From: Hevea brasiliensis | Lineage: Eukaryota; Streptophyta; Magnoliopsida; Malpighiales; Euphorbiaceae | Direction of reading: 5' to 3' | DNA length: 64,000 nt | NCBI RefSeq assembly: GCF_030052815.1 | Contig: NC_079495.1 | Coordinates: 41,917,651 to 41,981,650, forward strand | Part shown: one piece after another, positions 47,680-60,300 of the stretch | Layout: each line of letters starts with the position of its first letter | How positions within the stretch are numbered: the stretch's first letter is position 1 | Position numbers and translations under genes: made by a program | Notes under the pieces: model-generated | Told to the model about the DNA's origin: nothing | Database searches by the model: none | Seen by the model: only the letters and a program-made list of their open reading frames with translations

Positions 47680-50600
47680 TGTAACACCCTCCTCAGAATA
47701 ACTCCAGACTTTCTACTGCTCGTGACTGGTCTGGCCTGGACAACTAGAACGTCCGAAAAAAAAATGTTTAAACTAAAGTGAGGAACCATAATTAACTCAA
47801 ATATTAATAAGAAAAATTTAGAAAAAAATTTTAGAAATAAAATACAACCAAGTAAAATGAGCCGATACCCAAGCGATGGGTAACCCAGTGGGAAGTTGCG
47901 GTTCTCGCAACTAGGAGCCCTAAACCCGAGAGAAAATTCATAAAATAATTTTTGGGACTCCAGAGAAGGGTCATTGAGGTTCCTATGGCATTAGAATTCC
48001 AAGAAAATATTTAGAAAAATTTTTCAATCGGTATAGACAATTTTGGCCCGTTGAGCCAAACGGAGGGCATTTTGGTCATTTCGCCTTCAGAGGTGATTTT
48101 TGGCCGACTTGTCCAGTTAAGTAAATAATTATTATAATATAAAATGTAAATAAATAATGCTAAAAATTAAATTGAAAATGAGTAGAGAAGAGAAGAAAAA
48201 AAAATGGAAGAAAATACCAATTATGACATCATATGATGTCATTAAACACTTACCCACCAATCATATTTAATCAACACTTAAATTCACTAATAAAATGTGG
48301 ATAGAATACAGCAAAAAACTAATAAAAATCCAGCAGCCCATCACCTTCCCGTATCCCTCAAACTCCATAACCATTCCACCATTGAAAGCTTACCAAAGCT
48401 TTATAACCCACCCAAATCTCACTTAAAACCCTAAGTCCACTTCAATAAAATTTGTCTCTACATCTTAAGCAAGTGTTTGGCTGCCAAGAAAGCCAAAGAA
48501 AGTGAAGAATTAACAAGAGAAAATTCTGCCCTACTAAGGTTAGTGCCATATACTTTGCTTTTATACCTTTCTAATCATGAATTTGAGCTAAGTTAAGTTG
48601 AAAATTTGATGAAAATTGAATTAATGAAGCATGGTTATATTTCATGAAATTTTGGCAGCCTTGACATGAGTTAGAGTTAGGAGAATTATTTGGTTAAAGT
48701 GACATATTAGCTGCCCCTCTTATAAATTATATGATTAGTATAGCAAATTAGGAGTAAGATGCATGAATTGGAGGCTTGGACAATTAGGGTTAGGGTTTTG
48801 AAATTTAATTTTGGTGGTGGATGAAAATGGACACAAACTAAAGTTTTAATGGTCAATTAGTGACCATTTGAGGTAATTTGACCATAACTTGGAGTGAATT
48901 GTAGCATTAGAAAACTGATTTGGTATGCTGCCTAGTGAGACTTGCAGGGTGGCTGTGAGTCCAGCCTGTTTGGACAGCCATAACTTGGGCTGTGTAAGTT
49001 CAATTGGTGTTTGGCCAATTGGACATGAAACTAGACATATAATGGCACAACTTTGGTGAAGAAACCATGCCCAAAAGACCAAACCAAGTGGACTAAAAAC
49101 TTGCCCCAATCCGGGTGTCCTGCAACCAGTTTTTGCAGAATGACCAAATGAACAGTGATTGTTCATTTGGCCATAACTCATTGTAGAATGGCTGAATTGA
49201 CCTGAACGTTTTCCATCAACAAGTTAAGATATAGACCAACAACTTTCATGAAGAAACCTACCCCAAATTATGACCAGAACCTATCCAACAATTGAGTTGC
49301 GCCATCAAGCATCGTGATCGTAGATATGGTCAGGCCTGAAAATTTTCAATCCGGCCAGTTGTGGTTTTTGGACCATAACGTGAGCTAGAAAACTCCAAAT
49401 GGAGTGATTCAAAAAAATAAATTCAACTAGACAAAATAAGGAACAACTTTCATGTTTATCATTTTTCCAAATTCCCACTGCAACAGCAACTAATGGAACA
49501 GTAAAGATTGGGTATGAAAACTGAAAATTCTGCTCCATTAATTTTAAGCTTAGAAATGGTATTGTTAACCAATACCAACAAATTTTGAATGTAAAATGTG
49601 GTATGTTGGGAGTGTTAAAACCAATGTACCTATTTTCTATGCAAAAGTCAACATTTTTGTTGACTAATGAAGGGAATAGTAACACCAAAACTTGAAATTC
49701 AAAAATTGTAAAATTCAAAAGTATAAAATGCCCTAGTATACCTAACAAGATTGGTTTGGATAGTTTGGCATGCCAATAGGGTTCAGTTAGCAGTACTACA
49801 CATGGCATTATGCCATTCTCAGGATTTCATGGCTTTTAGCCATTCGACATTGTGTTGATATTTGGCCTTGTGCCTATTGTTTTTACAGCTTATTAGCTGC
49901 TCTGCACACCGGAGATGCATATGTGACCGATGGTGTGACGCCCAAGGTACTAGATACCCAAAGGCGCCATCCGCTTATCCATCGATCGTCCAAAGATAGG
50001 TTACTTGGACAACCAAAAATGAAAGTGGATAAATTTAATGAAATAATGAATATAACAAGTACAAAACAAGTAAGACTACAAATACTCATCGAAAATTTAT
50101 TTGCAATAAGACACCGATACATTCACTGCATATTTACTTCCTGTTATTTTTTTTTATTTTATTATTGGCACCACTAAGCATTATTGCTTAACGCGTTGCT
50201 TTTGCCATGCGTAGGTTCTGGAGATACTGACAGAGAGCCCAGTAGACCACAGGCTGGGTGAGACCTCCCGCAGCTTCAGATAGTGTCCGTGTCACCTCAC
50301 CATCTTGGCATTGGTAGGACACTAGTTTTCATTTTGGTATTTTGTAACTTTCTTTTATTTTCTTTTGTGTAATTGAAACTTATGTAATGTATTTTGATGT
50401 TCATGTAAATAATGGAAATTGTGTTTGTGAATAGAAAAGTGAATATTTATTTATGACTTTTACATGATTATTACATGAGATGAATGATTGAGAAATGGAA
50501 ATGTTATTGAAAAACATATTGAGATTTTGATATTGGAGTTTGAGAATGATTGAATATGATTATTGGAAGTGTTTTTCACAGGTTCCGAAGAACTGTTTTC

Positions 50601-50830
50601 TCCATTTTTAGCCGGTACTCTGCCGGATTTTCTATAAAATTTTCGGAACCTCAAATAAATTATAATTTCAATAAATGACTTAAATGAATTATATTTTATA
50701 AATTATATTCAAAACTATGATAAAAGTAAATTAGGGAAGAATAAAAATGATTGAGATAAAGTAGAGTGTTCTGGTACACCGTGTGACATATCTTACTCGG
50801 ATATACTGTAGATGGGTAAGGGGTGTCACA
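47680..50830 (+). mobile_element. Element C 5' LTR (group 2), 3.15 kb
   Basis: Bounded by TGTAACACCCTCC and AAGGGGTGTCACA, followed by a primer-binding site and gag-pol. It holds modules at 48979, 49172 and 49374, an inverted repeat with 11-bp arms (49144-49170), TTGGCATGCCAA (49765-49776), ATGGC hairpins (about 49803-49845) and the double hairpin (50175-50212). It is inserted in B's gag. Confidence 0.93.
50175..50212 (+). other. Conserved double hairpin in LTR C
   Basis: TAAGCA (50175-50180) pairs with TGCTTA (50185-50190). ACGCGT (50191-50196) pairs with ATGCGT (50207-50212), with one G-U pair. In the 3' LTR copies near 55560 and 56940 the second stem is ACGCGT/ACGCGT. Confidence 0.75.
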
Positions 50831-50835
50831 TTTAG

Positions 50836-50846
50836 TGGTATCAGAG
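50836..50846 (+). other. Primer-binding site of element C
   Basis: TGGTATCAGAG, 5 nt after the LTR end, then AA where B has C. Same primer type as element B. Confidence 0.85.
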
Positions 50847-50957
50847 AACGGTTTAGGCGTTTCTGGGCCTAGATTGAGTCCATACCATGCATTGCATTTG
50901 TAAGAGTCGAGGTGACACTAATGCAGATCTATTTGTCTTTGTTATTTTGAATAGGAT

Positions 50958-53900
50958 ATGGACCCTACATCTCAAAGGGCAGTTGAGGAGGAAGTGGAGA
51001 GTCATGCTCCACCTGCAGCAGCTGAGACTGGTGGTAGGGGAGAACCTGCTCCACCAGTTCCATCAGAGCCTGCTCAACCTCCACAGGCTGTGTTCTAGCA
51101 AATGGCCGAATTCTTCAAACAAATGGCTGGGGTAATGCCACCACCACCACCTCCACAACCGAAATCACATCTGGAAAAATTGAGAAAATTTGGAGCAGTG
51201 GACTTCTTTGGTAAGAGAGAAGATGATTCTATTGCAGCCAAAAATTGGTTGAACAGAACAGGCAGAGTTTTAAAACAACTCCACTGCACTCCAGAGCAAA
51301 ATCTAGAAGCTGCTGTATCTCTGTTGCAAGATGATGCATATGAATGGTGGGATACGGTGTCCAGTGAAGTACAACCAGAAGTAATAACTTGGGACTTCTT
51401 CCTCTCCGAATTTAAGAAGAAATATGTGGGTAGTGTATACCTGGAAGAGAGAAGAAGAGAGTTCATTAATCTGAGGCAGAGACAGCTGTCAGTGGCCGAG
51501 TATGAAAAGGAATTCGTCAGATTGAGCCGCTACGGAAGGGAGATAGTCCCTAATGAGGCCGAAAGGTGTAAGAGATTTGAAGAGGGATTAAATGACAACA
51601 TAAAGATCATGATCACTGCCTTGGGAATCACCGACTTCACCAAGTTAGTGGAAGCTGCAATAAAAGTTGAAAAAGTAAGAATAAGTGAGCAGACCAGAAG
51701 AGAGAGACAGCAGAAGAGGGGCCCAGGTTAGTTTAGTTTATCTCCTGCACAGAGTTCAGGTCAATCACAAGGTCAGGGTCAGTCTCAGGGACCCAGGCCA
51801 CAGTTTACCCCTAGGAGAGGTCAGTCCACACCATCAGTGGGCAGCTCTCCAGGGATGGGGTTCAGGGGACCAGCCCCAGCATCTTCTGCATGTCCACATT
51901 GCCTGAAGTGGCATAAGGGGGAGTGTTGGAGAGTGACTGGTGCCTGCTTAAGGTGTGGGTCAACAGAGCATCAGTTGAGGAACTGTCCACGCAGAACTAC
52001 TACAGCTGCTCCAACACAAGTAGACAGACTTGCTCCTGCACCACAAAGAGGTAGGAAATCTGGCAAATCTGAGGTAGTGGGACCATCACAGAGGCCTGCA
52101 TCTGAGCCAGTAGAGAGGCCTAAGGGCAGACCACCTGCCAGAGCCTATGCCATGAGAGCCCAGGAGGAGCAAGATGCCTCGGACGTCATCAGGGGTACGT
52201 TCTCCCTCTACAATACATCTGTGCACGCATTGGTGGATCTAGGATCCACTCATTCATACATCTGCATCAATCTACCCTTAGAAAGGGGGATATTAGTAGG
52301 GGAGAGTGACCAAGACATTCTGGTCACTAATCCATTGGGCCACAGTGTAGTGGTGAACAAAGTATACAAGGGTTGCCCGTTAAGGATTCAAGGGTATGAA
52401 TTCTTAGCAGACCTGATTGAGTTGCCCTTCCACGAGTTTGACGTGATTTTGGGAATGGACTGGTTGTCACGTCATCAGGAAATAGTTGATTGTAAATTGA
52501 AGAGAGTTTCTCTGAAAACTCCTGAGGGTAATGAGATCACTGTTGTGGGTGAAAGGACAGATTTCCTGTCCAATGTTATCTTAGCCACAGTTGCAAGAAG
52601 AATGATGAGAAAAGGCTGTGAAGCTTACCTAGCACACGTGGTTGATACTAGGCAAGTTAAGCCACACCTGAGTGATATACCTACAGTAAGAGACTTCCCA
52701 GATGTGTTCCCTGAAGAATTGCCTGGTTTGCCACCAGAAAGGGAAGTTAAATTTGCTATTGAGACACCATCGGGTACAACACCAATATCTATTGCTCCTT
52801 ATAGGATGGCACCCACAGAATTGAAGGAACTGAAAATCCAGTTACAGGAGTTGCTGGATAAGGGGTTCATACGCCCTAGTGTGTCACCATGGGGAGCTCC
52901 AGTGCTGTTTGTAAAGAAGAAAGATGGGACTTTGAGGTTATGCATCGATTACCGGCAGTTGAATAAAGTGACTGTGAAGAACAAATATCTGTTGCCTAGA
53001 ATTGATGATCTGTTTGATCAGTTGAAGGAAGTAGGAGTATTTTCTAAAATTGATCTCAGATCAGGGTATCATCAGTTGAGGGTGAAGGATATAGATGTGC
53101 CAAAGACTGCATTCAGGACCCGGTATGGGCATTATGAGTTTCTAGTGATACCCTTTGGCCTAACAAATGCACCAGCGGCATTCATGGACCTTATGAACCG
53201 TATCTTCCATCTATACCTAGATCGGTTTGTAGTGGTCTTTATTGATGATATTTTGGTGTATTCCAAGACCAGGGAAGAACATGATGAACATTTGAGGATT
53301 GTTCTGCAATCCCTGCGAGAAAAGAAGCTGTATGCTAAGTTGTCCAAGTGTGACTTTTGGTTGAATGAAATTGCATTCCTTGGACACATAGTGTTAGCTG
53401 ATGGGATTAGAGTGGATCCCAAGAAAATAGAAGCAGTGATGGAATGGAAGCCTCCCAGGAATACAACTGAGGTCAGAAGTTTCTTGGGGCTAGCTAGGTA
53501 TTACAGGAGATTTATGAAGGGATTTTCCTTAATAGCTGCTCCAATGACCAAGTTATTACACAAGAATGTCAGATTTGACTGGAATGACAAGTGTCGCACT
53601 GGCTTGAGAAGTTGAAGGCTATGTTGACAGAGGCACCAGTGTTAACACAGCCAGTGTCAGGAAAGGACTTCGTGGTCTACAGTGATGCCTCTCATAATGG
53701 GTTAGGGTGTGTATTGATACAAGAGGGAAAGGTGGTCGCTTATGCTTCCAGAAGGAGCTCAACCTTAGACAGAGACGATGGATTGAGTTCCTGAAGGACT
53801 ATGATTGTGTAATTGACTACCATCCTGGGAAGGCAAATGTAGTTGCTGATGCTTTGAGCAGAAAGTCCATCACAGCTTTGAGATCATTGAATGCCCGTCT

Positions 53901-55308
53901 ATCTCTAGTTCGAGATGGAGCTATTTTGGCTGAGTTGCAAGTGAGGCCAAACCTGACTATGAGGTGAAAGCAGATGGGTGTCTCTACTACAAAGGAAGAG
54001 CATGTGTACCAGATAATGGGGAATTGAAAGCCAGTATTCTGAAAGAGGCACATGCCAGTGTTTATGCTATGCACCCAGGAAGTACAAAGATGTATCATGA
54101 TCTAAAGCTTCAGTATTGGTGGCCTGGTATGAAGAAGGACATAGCTGACTATGTGACTAAATGCTTGACATGTCAGCAAGTCAAGGCAGAACATCAAGTT
54201 CTATCAGGTTTGCTACAGCCTATACACATACTTGAATGGAAATGGGATCGGGTCACCATGGATTTTGTAAGTGGTCTACCTCTCACCCAGAAGAAACATG
54301 ATGTAGTATGGGTGATAGTGGATAGATTGACGAAGTCAGCACACTTTCTGCCAGTTAGGACTGACTACTCACTAGAGAAATTAGCAGAATTATATATCAG
54401 TGAGATAGTTAGATTTCAGGGAATTCCACTTTCCATCATATCTGATCGAGACCCAAGCTTTACATATAGATTTTGGAAGAAGTTGCATGAGTCCTTGGGT
54501 ACACAACTCCACTTCAGCACAGCTTTCCATCCTCAGACGGATGGGCAATCAGAAAGAGTAATCTAGGTAAACAATTGAACCAATTGAATTAATACAAATA
54601 TTGAACTAAAATGATAATAATAATATGAAATATATGTCAGGTCCTTGAGGATATGCTGAGGTGTTGTGTCATTGAGTTTGAGGGAAGTTGGGATAGATAC
54701 CTCCCACTGGCAGAATTTTCATACAACAATAGCTACCAAGCTAGTATCCAAATGGCCCCGTATGAAGCACTGTATGGGAGGAAATGTAGAACTCTAGTGT
54801 GCTGGACTAAATTGGGCGAAGACAAACTGGTAGGGCCAGACCTGGTGAAACAGACTGAGGAGAAAGTAAAACTAATCAAAGCCAATCTGAAGGTTGCCTC
54901 GCATGCATGTAAATCCTATGCCGACTTGAAGCGAAAAGAAATAGAATATACGGTTGGCGATAAAGTGTTCCTCAAGGTGTCACCGTGGAAGAAGGTACTG
55001 AGGTTTGGAAGAAAAGGTAAGTTAAGCCCTAGGTTCATTGGCCCATATGAAATCATTGAACGTGTGGGTCCAGTGGCCTATAGGCTAGCTTTACCACCAG
55101 AGCTGGACAAGATCCACAATGTGTTCCACGTATCTATGCTAAGAAGATATCGCTCAGATCCTTCACATGTCATCTCCATGGAAGAAATTGAAGTACAACT
55201 GGATTTGACATATGAAGAAGAACCCATACGGATCCTGGCTCGGGAAGTGAAAGAGTTGAGGAATAAGCAGATTCCACTGGTGAAAGTGCTTTGGAGGCAC
55301 CATAACCC
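50958..55308 (+). pseudogene. Element C gag-pol polyprotein (chromovirus), degenerate
   Basis: This is the fullest polyprotein here. One frame runs from ATG 50958 to about 53590, broken by TAG at 51096 and 51729. It covers Gag (AYEWWDTV), a CCHC knuckle ([14 protein letters not shown]), protease with D-L-G at 52236-52244 where D-S/T-G is expected, and RT with FIDDIL near 53240. A 1-nt frameshift near 53590 leads into RNase H, where about 50 codons are deleted at 53749-53751 (junction CAG). Another frameshift near 53960 precedes integrase. Integrase keeps its HHCC zinc motif (HPGSTKMYHDLK to CLTCQ) and the D, D and E of the core, then has TAG at 54564 and a likely intron. The GPY/F region follows. 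The frame then fuses to LTR sequence after LWRHHN, losing the chromodomain. Not functional. Confidence 0.93.
54567..54640 (+). other. Probable 74-bp intron in integrase
   Basis: An AT-rich, stop-filled insert lies between SERVI and the VLEDMLR coding block. It starts GTAAAC after AG, ends TATGTCAG before GTCC, and has a CTAAAAT branch-like sequence. Removing it restores continuous homology apart from the TAG at 54564. It lies about three codons after the catalytic Glu. A small insertion with chance splice sites is the alternative. Confidence 0.6.
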
Positions 55309-56154
55309 ATACCCAGTGCCAGTTTACCCGTTTATCCAGTCCAGTCGTCCAGTATAGGTTACTTGGGCAACCAAAAATGAAAGTGGATAAATTTAATGAA
55401 ATAATTAATATAACAAGTACAAAATAAGTAAGACTACAAATACTCATCGAAAATTTATTTGCAATAAGACACCGATACATTCACTGCATATTTACTTCCT
55501 GTTATTTCTTTTTACTTTATTAATGGCACCACTAAGCATTATTGCTTAACGCGTTGCTTTTGACACGCGTAGGTTCTGGAGATACTGACCGAGAGCCCAG
55601 TAGACCACAAGCTGGGTGAGACCTCCTGCAGTTCTGCATAGTGTCCGTGTCACCTCACCATCTTCAGTGCATTGGTAGGACACTAGATTTCATTTTGGTA
55701 TTTTGTAACTAACTTTTATTTTCTTTTGTGTAATTGAAACTTATGTAATGTATTTTGATGTTTATGTAAATAATGGAAATTGTGTTTGTGAATGGAAAAG
55801 TGAATATTTATTTATGACTTTTACATGATTATTACATGAGATGAATGATTGAGAAATGGAAATGTTGTTGAAAAACATATTGAGATTTTGATATTGGAGT
55901 TTGAGAATGATTGAATATGATTATTGGAAGTGTTTTTCACAGGTTCCGAAGAACTGTTTTCTCTATTTTTAGCCAGATCTCTGGGATTTTCTATAAAATT
56001 TTCGGAACCTCAAATAAATTATAATTTCAATAAATGACCTAAATGAATTATATTTCATAAATTATATTCAAAACTATGATAAAAGTAAATTAAGGAAGAA
56101 TAAAAATGATTGAGATAAAGTAGAGTGTTCCGGTACACCGTGTGACATATCTTA
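55309..56154 (+). mobile_element. Partial element C 3' LTR, first copy
   Basis: Collinear with about 49940-50790 of the 5' LTR, including the CACCACTAAGCATTATTGC hairpin region. The end of pol, the polypurine tract and the first ~2.2 kb of the LTR are missing on the left. The final ~40 bp of the LTR is missing on the right, where sequence jumps back into integrase. Confidence 0.88.
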
Positions 56155-56688
56155 TGGGAGGAAATGTAGAACTCTAGTGTGCTGGACTAAATTGGGCGAA
56201 GACAAACTGGTAGGGCCAGACCTGGTGAAACAGACTGAGGAGAAAGTAAAACTAATCAAAGCCAATCTGAAGGTTGCCTCGCATGCATGTAAATCCTATG
56301 CCGACTTGAAGCGAAAAGAAATAGAATATACGGTTGGCGATAAAGTGTTCCTCAAGGTGTCACCGTGGAAGAAGGTACTGAGGTTTGGAAGAAAAGGTAA
56401 GTTAAGCCCTAGGTTCATTGGCCCATATGAAATCATTGAACGTGTGGGTCCAGTGGCCTATAGGCTAGCTTTACCACCAGAGCTGGACAAGATCCATAAT
56501 GTGTTCCACGTATCTATGCTAAGAAGATATCGCTCAGATCCTTCACATGTCATCTCCATGGAAGAAATTGAAGTACAACCGGATTTGACATATGAAGAAG
56601 AACCTATACGGATCCTGGCTTGGGAAGTGAAAGAGTTGAGGAATAAGCAGATTCCACTGGTGAAAGTGCTTTGGAGGCACCATAACCC
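56155..56688 (+). pseudogene. Duplicated integrase C-terminal fragment
   Basis: An almost exact copy of 54775-55308 at an offset of 1,380 bp, including the integrase-LTR fusion after LWRHHN. Differences are few, for example ACCCATACGG against ACCTATACGG. It begins at TGGGAGGAAATG, joined to LTR sequence CATATCTTA. Reading continues from 56177 to a stop at 56737. It is a by-product of tandem duplication and not a separate gene. Confidence 0.92.
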
Positions 56689-57377
56689 ATACCCAGTGCC
56701 AGTTTACCCATTTATCCAGTCCAGTCGTCCAGTATAGGTTACTTGGGCAACCAAAAATGAAAGTGGATAAATTTAATCAAATAATGAATATAACAAGTAC
56801 AAAATAAGTAAGACTACAAATACTCATCGAAAATTTATTTGCAATAAGACACCGATACATTCACTGCATATTTACTTCCTGTTATTTCTTTTTACTTTAT
56901 TAATGGCACCACTAAGCATTATTGCTTAACGCGTTGCTTTTGCCACGCGTAGGTTCTGGAGATACTGACCGAGAGCCCAGTAGACCACAGGCTGGGTGAA
57001 ACCTCCTGCAGTTCTGCATAGTGTCCGTGTCACCTCACCATCTTCAGTGCATTGGTAGGACACTAGGTTTCATTTTGGTATTTTGTAACTAACTTTTATT
57101 TTCTTTTGTGTAATTAAAACTTATGTAATGTATTTTGATGTTTATGTAAATAATGGAAATTGTGTTTGTGAATGGAAAAGTGAATATTCATTTATGACTT
57201 TTACATGATTATTACATGAGATGAATGATTGAGAAATGGAAATGTTGTTGAAAAACATATTGAGATTTTGATATTGGAGTTTGAGAATGATTGAATATGA
57301 TTATTGGAAGTGTTTTTCACAGGTTCCGAACAACTGTTTTCTCCATTTTTAGCCGGTACTCTGCCGGATTTTCTATA
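56689..57377 (+). mobile_element. Partial element C 3' LTR, second copy
   Basis: Repeats 55309-55997 at an offset of 1,380 bp. It is cut at TTTTCTATA by element D, which begins TGTAACACCC at 57378. The expected left target copy for D is CTATA (57373-57377); the right one lies outside the window. Confidence 0.88.
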
Positions 57378-60300
57378 TGTAACACCCTAATTTGTGAGTG
57401 CGTTGTTCCGGTGACTGGTCATTGTCCTGGACAGCTAGGATGCCTAGAACCGTACTTCAATATTATTGAGGAGACATAAAATAATAAATTACAAGAAAAC
57501 AAAAACAAAAAAAAAATCATAGCAAAGAAATGTAACCGAGTAAGTGAGCCGGGAAACCTAGCGATGGGTGACCGCACCGGAGGTCACGGCGTGGACCGTT
57601 GACTAACTCGGATCATGGGGAACCACGGAAAATATTTTTGGACATAAATAGACCCTTATTGAAGTATAAATATCATTAGAAAGATCAAAGTAAAATTAAA
57701 TAATGAGTACTAATAAAAGTGAGATATCGAAAATGCAGGACAAAATACGGTGTTACCAAAAATCGGAAAGCCAACCGAACAGGCATTATGGTCATTTGAC
57801 ATCCCGAATAGTCTATTGACCTAAATTTCCATTAAAAATAAATAATATTACACTTAGAAAATGAAATGAAAAATTAAATTGGTGGTACCTAAAGTAAATA
57901 GTGAGAATTAAGGGTTTAATGTGGGATTAAGTGAAAGTAACTTATAATATGAATTAATTAGAGTAAGTGGACCACTAAGGGAATAAAATAAACACATTAT
58001 GGGGCTGATGTAAGTCCACTATGTCCAGCAGCCACTTCATCTTCTTCATTTACCATCCAAGCCGTGAATGAAGGGAGAGAAAACTCCATGGACATTTTCA
58101 TGCAAGCTTGATCCCTCCTTCCATTTCAACTCCATTCACTTAGTGTTCTTCACTAAAATTTGTCTACACATCACAAGGAAGATATTGATACCAATTTTGG
58201 GAAGTTTGGTGAAGGTTTAGCAATTTACAATTAAAGGTAAGTTTGCATTTTTGAGAAGTTCTTTGTTAAAGTTTATGTTTATGTTATGGGTATTGGTTTG
58301 GTGAAGGAAAATTTTGAGTTTGAAGGGTTATTGTTGTTGCCATTTTGGACAGCCATGGGTCACGTTTTTGATGAGGTATTTGTGTATATAATTGATGAGA
58401 AATAATGTTAATCATGGTGATTTAGTAACCTAGTGATTTAATGCATGTATATATGGTGAATGATGCACTTTGATGGGAATTGGCATATGGTACGGCAATG
58501 TGATGTTGATGAATGAATTGTGGCAGCTTGTGGACACTTGAATAATGGTGTATATTGAAGGAGTGTGGGCAGCATATTGACCTAGAAGGATTGATGATAT
58601 GTATGTCAATTTACATTGTAAAGTGTATGTAAAGTTTGAAATGTTTAGGTGTGTTTGTAATGGTACCTAGAAATTGTAATTGTGAATGATATTTGGTGTG
58701 TTGAGGGTGATTGGAATCTGCCCAAGATAATGCTAATGTTATGTAGAAAATGTTGTTGGTAATGTGCCAAAACAGTTTGGTAGGGTATGGAAGTAAACCT
58801 TGCAAAGGTAAGTGTGTGTTTGAAGTTGGGATGTGTAATGCATATTAAGGGCAGTGTATATTTTGGCCTATAACCTTGAATGTGCAACCTTAATTAGTAT
58901 GAGACCAATTTGAGGTGAAACTAGGCACAAAATGTGCCAACTTTCATTGAGAAACCATGCCAAAATTCTGCTTGCAAGGTGACCTAAAAATTTGACCAAT
59001 TAGGATTAGATGCAATTAGGACCTGAAAATGACCAATTGGGCAGCAGTGAGTGTTTAGGACATAACTCACTCAAACCAGGTCCAATTGACCTGAAATTTT
59101 GACCAAGAATAGTTAAGACCCATACCTACAAGTCTTATGAAGACACCAAAGCCCAGAAATGACCATAAGCAAGTCAAACAACTTGCACAAGTTCGGGTCC
59201 AAAACTCGCCGACCCAGACTTGACCACATTGACCTAAAATGGACCTAAAATGGTACCATTTGACCAGCAATAGTGTAATGACCATAACTTGGTCTACTTA
59301 ACTCGGATTGACCTGAAATTTTGCACCGCGTGCAATAAGACCTAGATCTACAAGTTTGTAGTTTCGACCGAGACCCGAAAACCGAGGGAACTAGATCGTC
59401 CGGTTAGGTCAAACCAGTGTTCCGATCCAAAGAATTTGAATTAAAATGCACTAAGCGAGGAAATGACTTTGGTAAAACATACCAAACCTAAAACCCTATC
59501 GAGTGTGACATATTAACGACACTAAAACCTAATTTACCTAAAACGCATCGAGGGTCGGTATATTAGGTGATTAAGCGAATAATTGAGTTCAGCATTATTT
59601 ACCAAACCCCATCGATAGAGATAGTTTAATTTGGTAATCAAACACTTCAAATTGTGTTTCTCGCTTAACAAGGACTCAAAGAAAAGGGAAAGAAATAATC
59701 GAGTCAAGACCAGGAGACAAATATCGAGGTTTGTGCACAACAACTGCTTTCTTTTGAATTATTTTCAATGGAAATAAATATTGATTATTTGTATATCATT
59801 ATTTTAAATTGTGGAAATGTGTTTGAGGAATAATTATTGATTGAAAAATATTGTGAATAGTTTGAAATCGTGAAAATGGTTTGAATGACATTGATGGATA
59901 CTTATTGATTAAAAAGCATTAGAAATGGTTTGAAACCACAACTATCATGTATATTGATTGTATTCCTCTCTAGCTTGTCTAGTGGGATGAATTGAATTCC
60001 CTCTCCGCTGAAGTGTTGAGGTGTGTGCCTGTTGAGGATGAATAGAATGAGTACTCATATTTTTGCTAGCTAGCCATGTTATTCCTCATTAGTCATCGAC
60101 TTTTGGGACGAATTGAATACCTCATTAGCCATCGGCTTTTGGGACGAATTGAACTATGGATCATGATTAAGCTGTGTGTGATTTATTGATGTGTATTGTG
60201 AGATTGTGAAATGGATTTAAACTCTCATTGACATATACTGTCTTTTGAATTCAAACCTGATCTGACTTATGGAAAATTATTGTGATATTGAGAAATGGAG

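Noticed and set aside
53132..53422. Minus-strand frame opposite reverse transcriptase
   Set aside because: Shadow of the RT coding strand.
56177..56737. Separate integrase gene
   Set aside because: It is the second unit of a 1,380-bp tandem duplication and starts in mid-domain.
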